Shown one piece after another: positions 25,201-33,873 of a stretch of 64,000 nucleotides of DNA. Numbering within the stretch: the stretch's first letter is position 1; every line of letters starts with the position of its first letter. The notes under the pieces are model-generated. The model was not told the origin of the DNA. It made no database searches and saw only the letters and a program-made list of their open reading frames with translations. Location of the stretch: contig CAVVOF010000003.1 of the NCBI GenBank assembly GCA_963749905.1, positions 558,001-622,000 on the forward strand. The letters are read 5' to 3'. The position numbers were made by a program, and so were the translations under genes. This stretch comes from UBA10649 sp963749905. Its GTDB lineage: Bacteria; Actinomycetota; Actinomycetes; S36-B12.

Positions 25201-25633
25201 GACTGCCGATCTGCCACCTGCTCCGCAGACGCAGCCCGAGTCCGAGGTGAATCTCCTCGAACACGAGCTCCGTGCCGGTGGCGTCCTTGTAGAGATTGCG
25301 TTGCACGCCCTGGTCGAGCACATGTGCTGGGGCGAACGGCTCCCACAGGACCGGCTCGTCGCCAGATCCCCCGATCCGCAGGACGCTCACGGCACCCGTC
25401 TGTCCGGCGCTCTCACTGACCTTGTCGTCGGTGTAGTACGGAAACAACGCAGAGTCCGGCCGCGCTCTGCCCGCCGTGAGGCCTCCAGTGCTGGAGACGA
25501 ACAGCCACCCGTCGCCCGCGCCGACCACCGTCATGAAGAAGGGTGCGAGCCGGTCGAAGTCGGCGATCCGGTAGAACCGTCGACCCAGGAGCTCGACGTA
25601 CCCGTCACTCGGTCCGGCGACGCTGTCGCGCAT
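22226..25633 (-). CDS. Large (1135-residue) six-hairpin-glycosidase-like protein, unknown
   Basis: ATG 25633 follows GGAGG at 6 nt; the frame is open further upstream without support. The protein begins with a beta-rich part (FFMTVVGAGDGWLFVSSTGG, FPYYTDDKVSES, LVFEEIHLGLGLRLRSRW). A long helical part follows (LPLTFSRRHGDPSRPWNSFE, QGNWRDIFQNWEALAWSFPE, TTADGYNPYRISRSG, MNTQRPEWNDANNALVG, FDFVDALGR). The mix resembles a supersandwich plus alpha/alpha toroid as in GH94-like phosphorylases. I recall similar very large proteins in Bacteroidetes and Planctomycetes without a named function. There is no signal peptide. Carbohydrate-active function is an inference; the substrate is unknown. Confidence 0.65.
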   Translation of the reverse strand: MRDSVAGPSDGYVELLGRRFYRIADFDRLAPFFMTVVGAGDGWLFVSSTGGLTAGRARPDSALFPYYTDDKVSESAGQTGAVSVLRIGGSGDEPVLWEPFAPAHVLDQGVQRNLYKDATGTELVFEEIHLGLGLRLRSRWQIGSRFGIVRTCELANIGEAARDLDLIDGFVNVLPAGVDVQVQNRLSNLLDAYKRSEIDVGTGLGMFWLSSGLTDLAEPSEALSANVVWQVGLDDVVHLASASQIVGFRRGRSVVAEHDVRGQRGAYLVQAHLTLAPGEGRSWRIVGDVDKDAADVVELRELLTQPDDLGGLLSADLMSSRDEIERIVASADGLQVTGDELATSHHLANVLFNVMRGGVPANGYRVRAADVRSFVEERSRVTAARSADFLAGLPAELTVGELVEQARATGDVDLLRVAMEYLPLTFSRRHGDPSRPWNSFEIAGKAADGEPLLSFQGNWRDIFQNWEALAWSFPEYLESMVTVFLNATTADGYNPYRISRSGIDWEVPEPDNPWANIGYWSDHQIIYLLRLMETSARFHPGRLRGMLDAAVFTHADVPYRIASYEQTLRDPRATVTFDAGHAAVIEARVAERGADGRLVHGSDGDLVRVVLTEKLLVLLLAKMVNFVPEGGIWMNTQRPEWNDANNALVGLGLSVVTLAQVHRFIEFARELLTEDAHLTEEAANLLDSVASTLDLHRPQLEAGFTDATRRAFMDDLGAVATSYRNRVYTGFSGERTVVAGARIQSFLASAQEYVRASLRANARADSLYHSYNILDLADDTAGIRRLPVMLEGQVAVLGSGLLDAEESLALLAALRHSPLYRADQHSYLLYPDKDLPGFLSRNRFSASRADDCPLVHALVEAGDRSVVVRDVKGDLHFAAGIRRAGDVEAALDRLASDPTVGSLVESGRAELLAIFEEVFNHAEFTGRSGSFFAYEGLGSIYWHMVSKLLLSVQETWERSTRDGAPAEAVHSLAEAYEDVRAGLGYCKSPEVYGAFPTDPYSHTPGGHGARQPGMTGQVKEEVLTRLGELGLRVEDGAIAFRPSQLRDEEWTREAARFDFVDALGRATTLHIPEASLAFTFCQVPVVYRKGEELEVRVELADGSVVAGSDGRIAPDVSDRIFRRSGEVRLIEVAVP

Positions 25634-25785
25634 GGCTGCCTCCAGTGGCACTGCATCGGAACGGCTCGGTCCTGACCCTACGAGAACGATCTCGCTCCTT
25701 GAGCCCTGCGTCGAGCGGGGAGTCGCCGCCCACGATCCCGCACGCCCTACGGTCGGCCAATGCAATAGTCCCCTCGACGGTGCCC

Positions 25786-26293
25786 CTACGGGGTTGGCGG
25801 GATCCGGTCCTCGACCGCCTCAAAGACTCCGCCGAAGACGTTGGTGGCGCCGAGTCGTTCAACGACACCATCCCGGTCGAGCACCTCAAGCACCTGGGGC
25901 TTGACTCTGGCCAGACGCAGGGCGACGTCGTGGTTTCGGGCGAGGTCGACGATCGCCCCGACGTTCGCCGAGCCCTGCGAGTCGATGTAGTTGACGCCCT
26001 CGAAGTCGATTACTACGACGTTCACCGACCCCTCCGACTCATGGGCGAGGTCACGGATCCGGTCCTCGAGTGCATCTGAGTCGATGAAGAACAGACCGGC
26101 ATCGAATCCCACGATGATGACGCCCGGAACGGTCTCGCCGTCGGGACGCGTCGAGTCCGCGGAAGGCGTGTCCACCGGGTTCCCTGCCGAGGACCGGCAT
26201 GCGCGGCACGGCGGATACGTACACGGGTCCACCGGTCAGCAGGGAACGCACCGCGGCAGCGGTCCCGTTGATCACGAGCCGGTTGACGAGCAA
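25786..26293 (-). pseudogene. C-terminal STAS remnant of a second SulP transporter
   Basis: The readable STAS domain is PGVIIVGFDAGLFFIDSDAL, VNVVVIDFEGVNYIDSQGSA, ARVKPQVLEVLDRDG. Upstream, in the next frame, is the SulP linker PVLGREPGGHAFRGLDA. Removing one base near 26148 joins linker and STAS into one frame. All membrane segments are missing, so only the tail of the transporter survives. It lies directly beyond another damaged SulP gene. Confidence 0.75.
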
Positions 26294-26462
26294 CTAACCC
26301 CGGGAGAGCAGGTTCGGCTGGAGGGATAGGCCGGTGTAGTAGGAGCCAAGCAGGAAGCCGGAGCGGGACGATACGTCTAGCCGGTGGAGAAGGACTTATG
26401 CCGACGGCTCTCGTCGGATGCCATGTCAGTCCCCCCGTCGCTGGGGAAGGTCGCACCGGCGG

Positions 26463-28160
26463 TCACGAGGTCCGCGCCAGTCGGAACGCATCGATCGCCC
26501 CACCGACGCTGGGCTGGACGTCACCTGGCTCGATCTTTGTCATCAGGCCGAACGACTCCAGGGTGTCGAGCACCTGCTGGTCGGCGCCGGCCAGCACGAA
26601 TCTGATGTCGTGGTTGTGCAGGTAGTCAATGAGCCCGCCGAGGCTGATGCCGGCGGAGTAGTCGATGTCCGTCAGTGCCGTAGCGTCGGCGACGAGCCAC
26701 CTGACCGGGTCTGGTGCGTTTTCGACCAGCAGTTCGACGTCGTCGACGAAGCGGTTGGCGTTGGCGTAGAACAGCTCGGCGTCGTAGCGGAAGACGATGA
26801 GGCCCGGCTCGGTCTGGATGCCGGCGGCGGCAGCCCGGTAGACCTTGCGCCCCTTCTCGTCGATGCCGACGACGAAGTCGGCGGGCTTGTACTGGCGTCT
26901 GATGAGGTCGAGGATCGACAGGACGATCGCGAGGATGATGCCCTGCTCGACGCCCACTGCGCACACGGTTATCGCGGTGATGAGGGCGACGATGAACTCG
27001 TTCTTGCGGCGAGCGCAGGATGCGTTTGAAGCCTGTGATGTCGATCAGGTCGAAGCCGATGAGGAAGACGATGCCGGCGAGGACTGCCTTGGGCATGTCC
27101 GTGAGCAGGGCGGTGAAGAAGAGCACGACGAGGAGCACGACGACGGACATCGTCGAGGTTGGCGAGCTGGGTGCGGCCCTTCTCCTCGTTCGAGGATCTG
27201 GGTCTTGGTCGGGCTGCCGTTGACGACGAACGTGCCGGTCAGGCCGGCCGCGAAGTTGGCACCGGACAGGCCGAGGATGTCGCGGTTCACGTCCACCTTC
27301 TGCCCGTTCTTCATCGCGAAGCTGCGGGAGGTCGCGGCGCTCTGGGCGATGATCAGGACGAAGCAGGAGAAGGCGATGCTCAGGCAGATGCCGATGTTGG
27401 CCATGGCTGATCCCCTGTGGCAGCCCGATCGGCGGGAAGCCGCCCTGCACCGCGCCGACGATGGCCACGCCGTCGGCCTGGGCGTCGATGGCCGACGAGA
27501 TGCCGATCGAACAGGACCACGGCCACGATGGCGCCCGGGACCTTGGGAACGAAGCGCTTGAAACCCAGGATGATGAGGATCGTGCCGAGGCCGAAGGCGA
27601 ACGTCGGCCACGAGATGCTGCCCAGGTTGGAGATCCACGCCCACTGCTGCTGGAACCAGTTGCCCGTGCCCTTGGGGATGCCGAGCAGACTCGGGGATCT
27701 GGCCGGTGAGCACCTGCACGCCGACACCGGTGAGGAAGCCGATCAGGACCGAGGCCGACAGGAAGTCACCGATGAACCCGAGCTTGAAGATGCGCGCGAG
27801 GACGAGCAGCCCACCGCAGAGGAGGGCGATGAAGCTCGTGTACGCAAGCCACTCCGAGCTGCCTGGGGTGGCACCGGGGATGGCCGCGGACGTGAGTCCG
27901 GCGGCGAGGATAGCCGCCGTCGCGGAGTCCGCCCCGACCACGAGGAGCCGCGAGGAACCGAGCAGGACGAACAGCAGCGTCGGGAAGATCACGGTGTACA
28001 GGCCGGTGACGACGGGCGTCTGCGCGATCGACGTGTAGCCCATGCACTCGGGGATGGCGACCGCGGCGAGAGTGACTCCCGCGATGACGTCCGGAAGGAA
28101 CCACGAGCGGTCGTAGGACCGCATCCACGGCGGCACGAGCGCCCCCAACGGATTCGACAT
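26463..28160 (-). pseudogene. SulP transporter with STAS domain, six frameshifts
   Basis: The protein starts at MSNPLGALVPPWMRSYDRSW and can be followed through frames to the STAS end (FRYDAELFYANANRFVDDVE, VLAGADQQVLDTLESFG). Breaks are near 27692, 27511, 27405, 27188, 27154 and 27012. In each case removing a single base restores the conserved protein, for example LTGQIP to SLLGIPKGTG, and NEFIVALITAITV to CAVGVEQG. No in-frame stops other than those caused by shifts were seen. As it stands the gene cannot make a full transporter. Either it is recently broken or the read has indel errors. Confidence 0.85.
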
Positions 28161-28281
28161 GGGCACAGGCTCGTCGCAGCGGCGCCCGGCCGCGTCCTCC
28201 CGATCGGATGACTTGTCCGACTCGCGCGTCTCCGACCTCCTCACGCCGCGCCCCTAGACTCGGCCGCCAAGGGAGGTGAAC

Positions 28282-30459
28282 GTGGACGGAGGAGCGAGCG
28301 AGATTCGGGTGCCTCGCCATCGGCTCCTGGCCGCGCTAGCGGAGGCGTCCGCTGCACCCGTGGTCGTGATCAGCGCAGCCGCCGGATCGGGCAAGTCAAC
28401 GCTTGCCGCGCAATGGGCCGCGGTCGACGCCCGACCGCACGCAACCATCCCGCTGTCACCCCACCTCGACGACCCCGCCGCCTTCGGGATCGTGCTGGTG
28501 AACGCCCTCGAGGCCCTCGGCCCCCCGGCACCGCGGACCCGAGCCGCCGTCACGGGCACCGAACCGGAGTTCTCAGCCGTGCTCCTTCCGGCGATCCGCG
28601 GGCTGGCGGCCTCGCGAAGCGATCCGTACGTCCTGGTCGTGGACGACGCTCACCTGCTGCGGCATCCCGGCTGCCACCAACTGCTCGAAGCCGTCCACGA
28701 CGGAGTGCCCTCCGGATCGACCATGGCGCTCCTGACGCGCGACGCGACGCCGGCGTGGCTGGCGCGCACCCGCACCCAGGGCAGGCTCGTGGAAGTACGC
28801 GACCTTGCCCTCGACAAGACCGAGGCGGCACGCGTGTTCGCCGACGTCGGTGCCTCTATCGACGGGCCAGCCCTCACCGATGTGCTCGAGAAGAGCGAAG
28901 GCTGGGCGGTGGGGCTGTACCTCGCCGCCCTCGCGCAGCGCGACGGCCATGGCGTCACGACAGGGGACTTCCGCCGGTTCCTCGGCGACTATCTGCAGTC
29001 CCAGGTCCTCGACGCCCTCCCAGCCGACCAGGTTTCCTTCCTTCTGGAGACCTCCATACTGGAGGAGCTGAGCGGTCCCGTCTGTGACGCGGTCACTGGG
29101 CGCGCCGACGGCGGTGCCGTACTTGCCGATCTCGCCCGTCGGATCCAACTCGTGATTGAGTTGGACGCCACGCCGCCCCGGTACCGCTACCACCACCTCT
29201 TGTCCGAGTGCCTCCAGACCAAGCTTCAGGCCGAGGACGAGGCGACGGCTCCGCGTCTGCACGCGCGTGCCGCGCGCTGGCTGGCCGACGAGGGAGACCT
29301 CGACGCCGCTATCCGGCACGCCAAGCGGTCCGGCGAGCTCGAACTCTTGGGCCAATTGGTCTGGTCGGGCATCCTCCCGTGCATCGGCTCAGGTCGGCCC
29401 GACCGGCTGCGCTCGTGGCTGGCCGACCTTGAGGACCGTCAGATCCATAAGGACCGCTGGCTGACGCTCGCGGCCAGTTGGCTGTCACTCCAGGAGGGGG
29501 ACGGGGCCCGGATGCAGCGGTGGGCGCTGGCTGCGGAAACGCACGCGGGCCGCCACTGGCGAGGCCGAGTCGCCACGGACGAGTACAGCGCGTCCCTGGC
29601 CACTCTCCTGGTGCTGATCGGCCCGTCGCTGAACGACGCTGTGGCACTCAGCGGGGATGCCCTCCAAGGCCTTCCCCCCGACTCGGGGTTCCGACCTCCT
29701 ACCGCCTGGCTCCGCGGAGTCGCGCTGACTCTGCTGGGCGACCTCGACGAGGGACGGGAGAGCATCCTGCAAGCCGGAGCGCTCGCGGCAGCCCTCGACG
29801 TCCCCGTCATCGAGGCGGACTCCCTCGCCTTCCTCGGGGTCCTGTCGATCTTGGGAGGCGATCGTGACGCCGGCGTCTCGATGGTCACGCGGTCGATGGA
29901 GCTCATCCGGCAGCATGACCTCGACCGTCTCGCAACGAGTGCCCACACCGTCACCGCGCAGGCGTTCGCGCAGGCTACGGTCGGTGACCGCCGGGCAGCC
30001 GAGGCCACGTTCGCAAAAGCTCGTCGATTGAGCGGAATGGTCGCCGCGATCGCACCCTGGTTCGCGGTCACCGGCCGCTTGCTCCAGGCACGAACTGCGA
30101 TGCTGCTCGGAGACGGCGCCACCGCGCGGATCCTGGCGAACGAGGCCGAGCGGAAGATGACCGCGGACCTCAAGGGCACGCTCGTCGAGTCGATGCTCGT
30201 CGAAGCCATGGAATCGCTGCGATCCATGGCCATCGAGTCAGGGTCGGCGGTGCCCCTCACGACTGCGGAGATCCGCGTACTGCAGTTCCTGCCCAGCCAC
30301 CTCAGCTTCCCGCAGATCGGCCAGCGCCTGTTCCTCTCGCAGAACACGGTGAAGACGCATGCCCTGTCGATCTACCGCAAGTTCGGCGTCTCCTCAAGAG
30401 GCGAGGCTGTACTGCGGGCCCAAGCGCTCGGACTCGTCGAACCGCCAGCACGCGCGTAG
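28282..30459 (+). CDS. LAL-type LuxR-family regulator (MalT-like), copy 1
   Basis: 725 residues from GTG 28282, which follows GGGAGG; GTG 28276 overlaps that site. The N-terminal STAND NTPase has Walker A AAAGSGKST (about residues 32-40) and Walker B YVLVVDDAHLL. A winged-helix/arm region (SEGWAVGLYLAALAQ, YRYHHLLSECLQ) is followed by helical TPR-like repeats. The C-terminal LuxR helix-turn-helix is LTTAEIRVLQFLPSHLSFPQ then NTVKTHALSIYRKFGVSSRG. Such large ATP-dependent activators sense a ligand or protein through the repeat domain. It is divergent from the broken SulP gene, and a hydrolase/lipoprotein pair follows downstream. Confidence 0.88.
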   Translation: MDGGASEIRVPRHRLLAALAEASAAPVVVISAAAGSGKSTLAAQWAAVDARPHATIPLSPHLDDPAAFGIVLVNALEALGPPAPRTRAAVTGTEPEFSAVLLPAIRGLAASRSDPYVLVVDDAHLLRHPGCHQLLEAVHDGVPSGSTMALLTRDATPAWLARTRTQGRLVEVRDLALDKTEAARVFADVGASIDGPALTDVLEKSEGWAVGLYLAALAQRDGHGVTTGDFRRFLGDYLQSQVLDALPADQVSFLLETSILEELSGPVCDAVTGRADGGAVLADLARRIQLVIELDATPPRYRYHHLLSECLQTKLQAEDEATAPRLHARAARWLADEGDLDAAIRHAKRSGELELLGQLVWSGILPCIGSGRPDRLRSWLADLEDRQIHKDRWLTLAASWLSLQEGDGARMQRWALAAETHAGRHWRGRVATDEYSASLATLLVLIGPSLNDAVALSGDALQGLPPDSGFRPPTAWLRGVALTLLGDLDEGRESILQAGALAAALDVPVIEADSLAFLGVLSILGGDRDAGVSMVTRSMELIRQHDLDRLATSAHTVTAQAFAQATVGDRRAAEATFAKARRLSGMVAAIAPWFAVTGRLLQARTAMLLGDGATARILANEAERKMTADLKGTLVESMLVEAMESLRSMAIESGSAVPLTTAEIRVLQFLPSHLSFPQIGQRLFLSQNTVKTHALSIYRKFGVSSRGEAVLRAQALGLVEPPARA

Positions 30460-30492
30460 CGCTCGCCGCACTCACTGCCACCCCACTTCGCT

Positions 30493-30509
30493 TCATCCGC
30501 TTCGGATGA
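30493..30509. terminator. Hairpin after LAL regulator 1
   Basis: TCATCCG (30493-30499) and CGGATGA (30503-30509) form a perfect 7-bp stem with a CTT loop, 34 bp after the regulator's stop codon. There is no T-tract. It is possibly a terminator for the regulator transcript. Confidence 0.35.
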
Positions 30510-30580
30510 CGCGCACCTGCCTCCGACCCGATGAGATCAGGGGACCTCGTTGCCGCGGGGCATGAACGACGGAGGCCGCC

Positions 30581-31480
30581 CTGATCGACACCCGGAAGGT
30601 CGACGCGACGCTGGCTGCCCATCGCATCGCCGGGCGTCGTTTCACGGCGGCCGGGATCACCAGTTTCGTACGCGAGCAGGGCAGCGGCGAGACGGTCGTC
30701 CTGATGCACGGGCTGCCGACCTCGAGCTTCCTCTACCGCAAGGTGATCCCTCGGCTGGCCGAGCAGGGCTTCCGTGCGCTCTGCTTCGACCTGCCCGGGC
30801 TCGGCCTGGCGGACCGACCGTCGGACTTCGACTACAGCATCCGCGGCCTGGGCGACTTCGCGACGGCCGCCATCGACGCGCTGGGCATCGACCGGTTCCA
30901 CTTGGTCGTACACGACGCCGGGGGGCCTGTCGGATTCCAGGCCGTTCTGGCCGATCCGGAGCGGGTTCTCTCCCTCACTGTGTTCAACACCCTGCTCAGC
31001 ATGGATCACCCCCCGTTCCCCGGCGAGATCTATGGCCGGTTCGCGAGCAGGTTCAGGGGTGTGCTCACCTCGCCACGCCTTTTCCGAGAGTTGATGCTAC
31101 GTGTCGGCATCGCGGACGCCCACGCCGTGACGGACGAGGAGATCGACGTCCACCGTCGGCTCCTCCTCGACGCAGACGAAGGCGCCGCCTACCTGCGCAT
31201 CATGCGTGCCCTGCGGCAGAAGGACGTCGGTCCGTGGCACGACGTCGTGGACTGCCGCTTCGCGCCGTATCCCGTGGACGTCGCCTGGGGCGGCCTGGAC
31301 CCGATCCTGTCCTTGCGCAGGTTCGGCTTCCCGATCCTCCAGGCCGCGCACCTCCCCTGGATGAGGGTGATGCGGGCCAAGCACTACCCACAGGAGGACC
31401 GACCCGATGACGTCGCCGCGTTCATTGCCGGCAACGCCCGGAGGACCCAGGAACAATCACCGATCGAGGAGAGCCGATGA
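30581..31480 (+). CDS. Alpha/beta-hydrolase, haloalkane dehalogenase/epoxide hydrolase-like
   Basis: 299 residues if started at CTG 30581, which has GGAGG 6 nt upstream. No ATG, GTG or TTG serves this frame before the essential HGLPTSSFLYRKVIP oxyanion segment. Alternatively ATG 30562 in another frame would read MNDGGR and join this frame if one C of 30579-30581 is an insertion. The nucleophile elbow is VVHDAGGPVGF with an Asp nucleophile, as in dehalogenases and epoxide hydrolases. Cap-domain helices and VDVAWGGLDPIL follow. The stop overlaps the lipoprotein start (ATGA), so they are coupled. Confidence 0.75.
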   Translation: MIDTRKVDATLAAHRIAGRRFTAAGITSFVREQGSGETVVLMHGLPTSSFLYRKVIPRLAEQGFRALCFDLPGLGLADRPSDFDYSIRGLGDFATAAIDALGIDRFHLVVHDAGGPVGFQAVLADPERVLSLTVFNTLLSMDHPPFPGEIYGRFASRFRGVLTSPRLFRELMLRVGIADAHAVTDEEIDVHRRLLLDADEGAAYLRIMRALRQKDVGPWHDVVDCRFAPYPVDVAWGGLDPILSLRRFGFPILQAAHLPWMRVMRAKHYPQEDRPDDVAAFIAGNARRTQEQSPIEESR

Positions 31481-33147
31481 GGACTTCGACCCGCTGGATC
31501 ATCGGCTCGACTGCCGCGCTGCTGGCTCTGTCCGGATGCACCGCCTCCGGGACCAGCGCACCCGTCGCGACGTCCACCGCATCAACGCCCGCGGGGACAG
31601 GGTCGTCCTTGGTGAGCTCTGCACCCGTGGCCGCTGTCAGTGGGAACGTGTGTCCCCAGGTGTTCGACGCCTCCACGGCGGACTTCTATCCGATCCAGCC
31701 GAGCTTCTCCGCGGGCTACACAGCCGCAGGCCAGCACCTGACCGACGCCACTGCGGACTGGGCCTACGTTGTCGAGGGCGACTTCCCGTACTCGAATTGG
31801 ATGGCGTGGTACCTGTACACCGCGAAGGGGGTGCCGCTGTTCAAGTTCTCCGACAGCGCGATCACTCCCGATGAGGGGTCGACCAATCCGTTCGTCGACG
31901 GCAACCCCATCCTCGCCCCCGAGCGCCGCTACACCCTCTACCTCATGCCCAGCGATACCCCTGACAGCGTCGTGACCTCGATGCAGAACCAGGGCAAGAA
32001 CGTCGCCCTCCTGCCGTCTTCGCAGACGACCCCCGACGTGGTGATCGTGAGCCGCAGCTACTGGTCGTTCGCAAACGACGGTCTCGGTGACTACGACCGG
32101 TTCGGCTACGGCGGGCCGACGGACACGCCGACTCCGACCATCAAGGCCTACCTGACCGACGCGACCACGGGCGAGCTGACGGACACACCCGTCGACAACT
32201 GCAGTTCGCAGAGCGTGCTGCCCGCGAAGCTGTGGTACGACGCCCAGACGAACAGCCCCATCGTGACGTTCGCGGACGCGCCGGTTCCCACCGAGCAGGA
32301 GCTCACGGATATCCCGCACTTCCTCGTGCAGACGGGGTCCTTCTCGGGCAGCATCGGTTCGGAGTTCCCGCCGTCCCCGGTCGTCGATGAGGTGCAGTTC
32401 TACCGCGACGTGGCGTCGCACGCTCCCTTCGCTGACGTGGACTCGGCGCCGCCGGCCGGCAACCCACCTGATGCCTGCGGTGGATATGTCATGGCCAACC
32501 TGCCGAACGACGTCGTCTCCCTCGTGCACATCCCGCAGGTCCCGTCATTCCCCGACTACTCCGGTGCAGACGAGTCGACGCTCAACACGTCCGAGCAGGA
32601 CGACGTGCAGTTCTACAGCGTCGTCATCTACGGCGGCGCCAAGCAGCTCGACGCGCTCGGCACCGTGAAGAACTCGCAGATCGGGAACCGCCAGATCAAG
32701 CAGAACGAGGACGGCAGCGCCACCATCGTGCTGTACCCGAACACGGCGTCATCGGAGGAGATCCAGAAGATCGATGCCGTCGTCAAGGCCAACGGCTGGA
32801 ACCTCCTCAAGAGCGGCGTCCAGACCGCACTGGCTCCCAACCTCCTGGTCGTCCGCGAGAAGGGCCAGAACCAGCAGTGGGAGAACGCCCTCAGCGCCAA
32901 CGCCGTGACCCAGGGCGCACCGTGCCCGCAGTCGTCGGACGCGTCACTTCCACTGCCCCAGAATCCGCCGAGTGCTCAGGTCACCCAGTTCAACGGAATG
33001 GGCCTTACCGCGCCGCAGGGCCAGAACTGCACGGTCGACGAGTTCCTGTCGGGTGCCTGCCTGGAGGCGTTCAAGAAGCAGCTCGCGGCGGACGGGTCGC
33101 AGTGGTCCGCGAGCGCTGCCGAAGGACCCACACAGAAGAGCAGCTGA
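31477..33147 (+). CDS. Large lipoprotein of unknown function
   Basis: 556 residues; the ATG overlaps the hydrolase stop and follows GAGGAG. The N-terminus is a lipoprotein signal (STAALLALSGCTASG; lipidated Cys about residue 21). A Ser/Thr/Ala linker is followed by a large, Tyr- and Trp-rich extracytoplasmic domain (DWAYVVEGDFPYSNWMAWY, LAPERRYTLYLMPSD, YVMANLPNDVVSLVHIP, DVQFYSVVIYGG). It has few Cys and no recognised catalytic motif. I could not assign a family. Coupled expression with the hydrolase and proximity to the DUF6325 pair suggest a shared pathway at the cell surface. Confidence 0.8.
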   Translation: MRTSTRWIIGSTAALLALSGCTASGTSAPVATSTASTPAGTGSSLVSSAPVAAVSGNVCPQVFDASTADFYPIQPSFSAGYTAAGQHLTDATADWAYVVEGDFPYSNWMAWYLYTAKGVPLFKFSDSAITPDEGSTNPFVDGNPILAPERRYTLYLMPSDTPDSVVTSMQNQGKNVALLPSSQTTPDVVIVSRSYWSFANDGLGDYDRFGYGGPTDTPTPTIKAYLTDATTGELTDTPVDNCSSQSVLPAKLWYDAQTNSPIVTFADAPVPTEQELTDIPHFLVQTGSFSGSIGSEFPPSPVVDEVQFYRDVASHAPFADVDSAPPAGNPPDACGGYVMANLPNDVVSLVHIPQVPSFPDYSGADESTLNTSEQDDVQFYSVVIYGGAKQLDALGTVKNSQIGNRQIKQNEDGSATIVLYPNTASSEEIQKIDAVVKANGWNLLKSGVQTALAPNLLVVREKGQNQQWENALSANAVTQGAPCPQSSDASLPLPQNPPSAQVTQFNGMGLTAPQGQNCTVDEFLSGACLEAFKKQLAADGSQWSASAAEGPTQKSS

Positions 33148-33175
33148 TTCGCTCTCCAACAAGGAAAGGAACGCC

Positions 33176-33646
33176 ATGACAGACGAGGACGCAGACCTCG
33201 ACACCATGGGACCCGTTGACTACCTGGTCATCGAATTCCCCGCAGGAAAGCAGAGCTTCACCGGCGAGATGGCCGCCGAGCTCGCTCGCCTGTCCGACGC
33301 CGGGATCATCCGCATCCTGGACCTGCTCATCATCATCAAGAACGAGGACGGATCCATCGACGCGATGGAGATCGACGACATTGAAGGACTGGACGAGATC
33401 CGGCAACTCGAGTCATACATCGCGGAGATCCTCGCCGCTGACGACGTCGACATGCTCGCCGCCGCCATGGAGCCAGGAACCGTCGCCGGCGTACTGGTGT
33501 GGGAGAACACGTGGGCAGCGCCGTTCGCGTCCGCCGCACGTCACGCAGGAGGCCAACTCGTCGCCACCGGGCGCATACCGCTCCAGGCAATCGCCGCCTC
33601 CATGGAAGCCGAACTGGCCCTCGAGGCCGTAACGGAAGGGAACTGA
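33176..33646 (+). CDS. DUF6325-like protein, copy 1
   Basis: 156 residues; ATG 33176 follows AAGGAAAGGA. It is acidic, with the pattern MGPVDYLVIEFPAGKQSFTG, IIRILDLLIIIKNEDGSIDA, MEPGTVAGVLVWENTWAAPF, GGQLVATGRIP. The IRILDLL/VLVWENTWA layout is that of actinobacterial DUF6325/DUF1269-type proteins of unknown function. The stop codon is followed after one base by the start of a small basic protein (TGACATG), exactly as in copy 2 at 46588-47260. The two copies are close in sequence over their whole length. Confidence 0.8.
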   Translation: MTDEDADLDTMGPVDYLVIEFPAGKQSFTGEMAAELARLSDAGIIRILDLLIIIKNEDGSIDAMEIDDIEGLDEIRQLESYIAEILAADDVDMLAAAMEPGTVAGVLVWENTWAAPFASAARHAGGQLVATGRIPLQAIAASMEAELALEAVTEGN

Positions 33647-33647
33647 C

Positions 33648-33809
33648 ATGCCACTTGGCCCCAGACGAGTAGGACGCGTCGGCGTCGTGGGCGCTCCTGT
33701 AGCGCGTACCGCTGCTGTCGTCGGCACCGCGAAGGTCGTCAGTAACGGCGTGGACCGGCGGCAGGATCGTCGCGACGATCGGCGAGACGACCGAGGACCC
33801 CGCCGCTAG
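33648..33809 (+). CDS. Small basic protein paired with DUF6325-like protein, copy 1
   Basis: 53 residues: MPLGPRRVGRVGVVGAPVAR, a short Ala/Val-rich segment (TAAVVGTAKVVS) and a highly charged Arg/Asp tail (RRQDRRDDRRDDRGPRR). It starts one base after the DUF6325 stop, so it is translated with it. The hydrophobic middle is long enough for a weak membrane or amphipathic helix. The partner copy at 46588-46803 shares the MPL.P.RVGR.GVVG.PVA start. No known family. Confidence 0.7.
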   Translation: MPLGPRRVGRVGVVGAPVARTAAVVGTAKVVSNGVDRRQDRRDDRRDDRGPRR

Positions 33810-33873
33810 ACGCACACCAGCACCTAGCGAGGGCGCCGCGGTGGCGTCGTCTCGGGCACCAGCAGGGAGGGCC

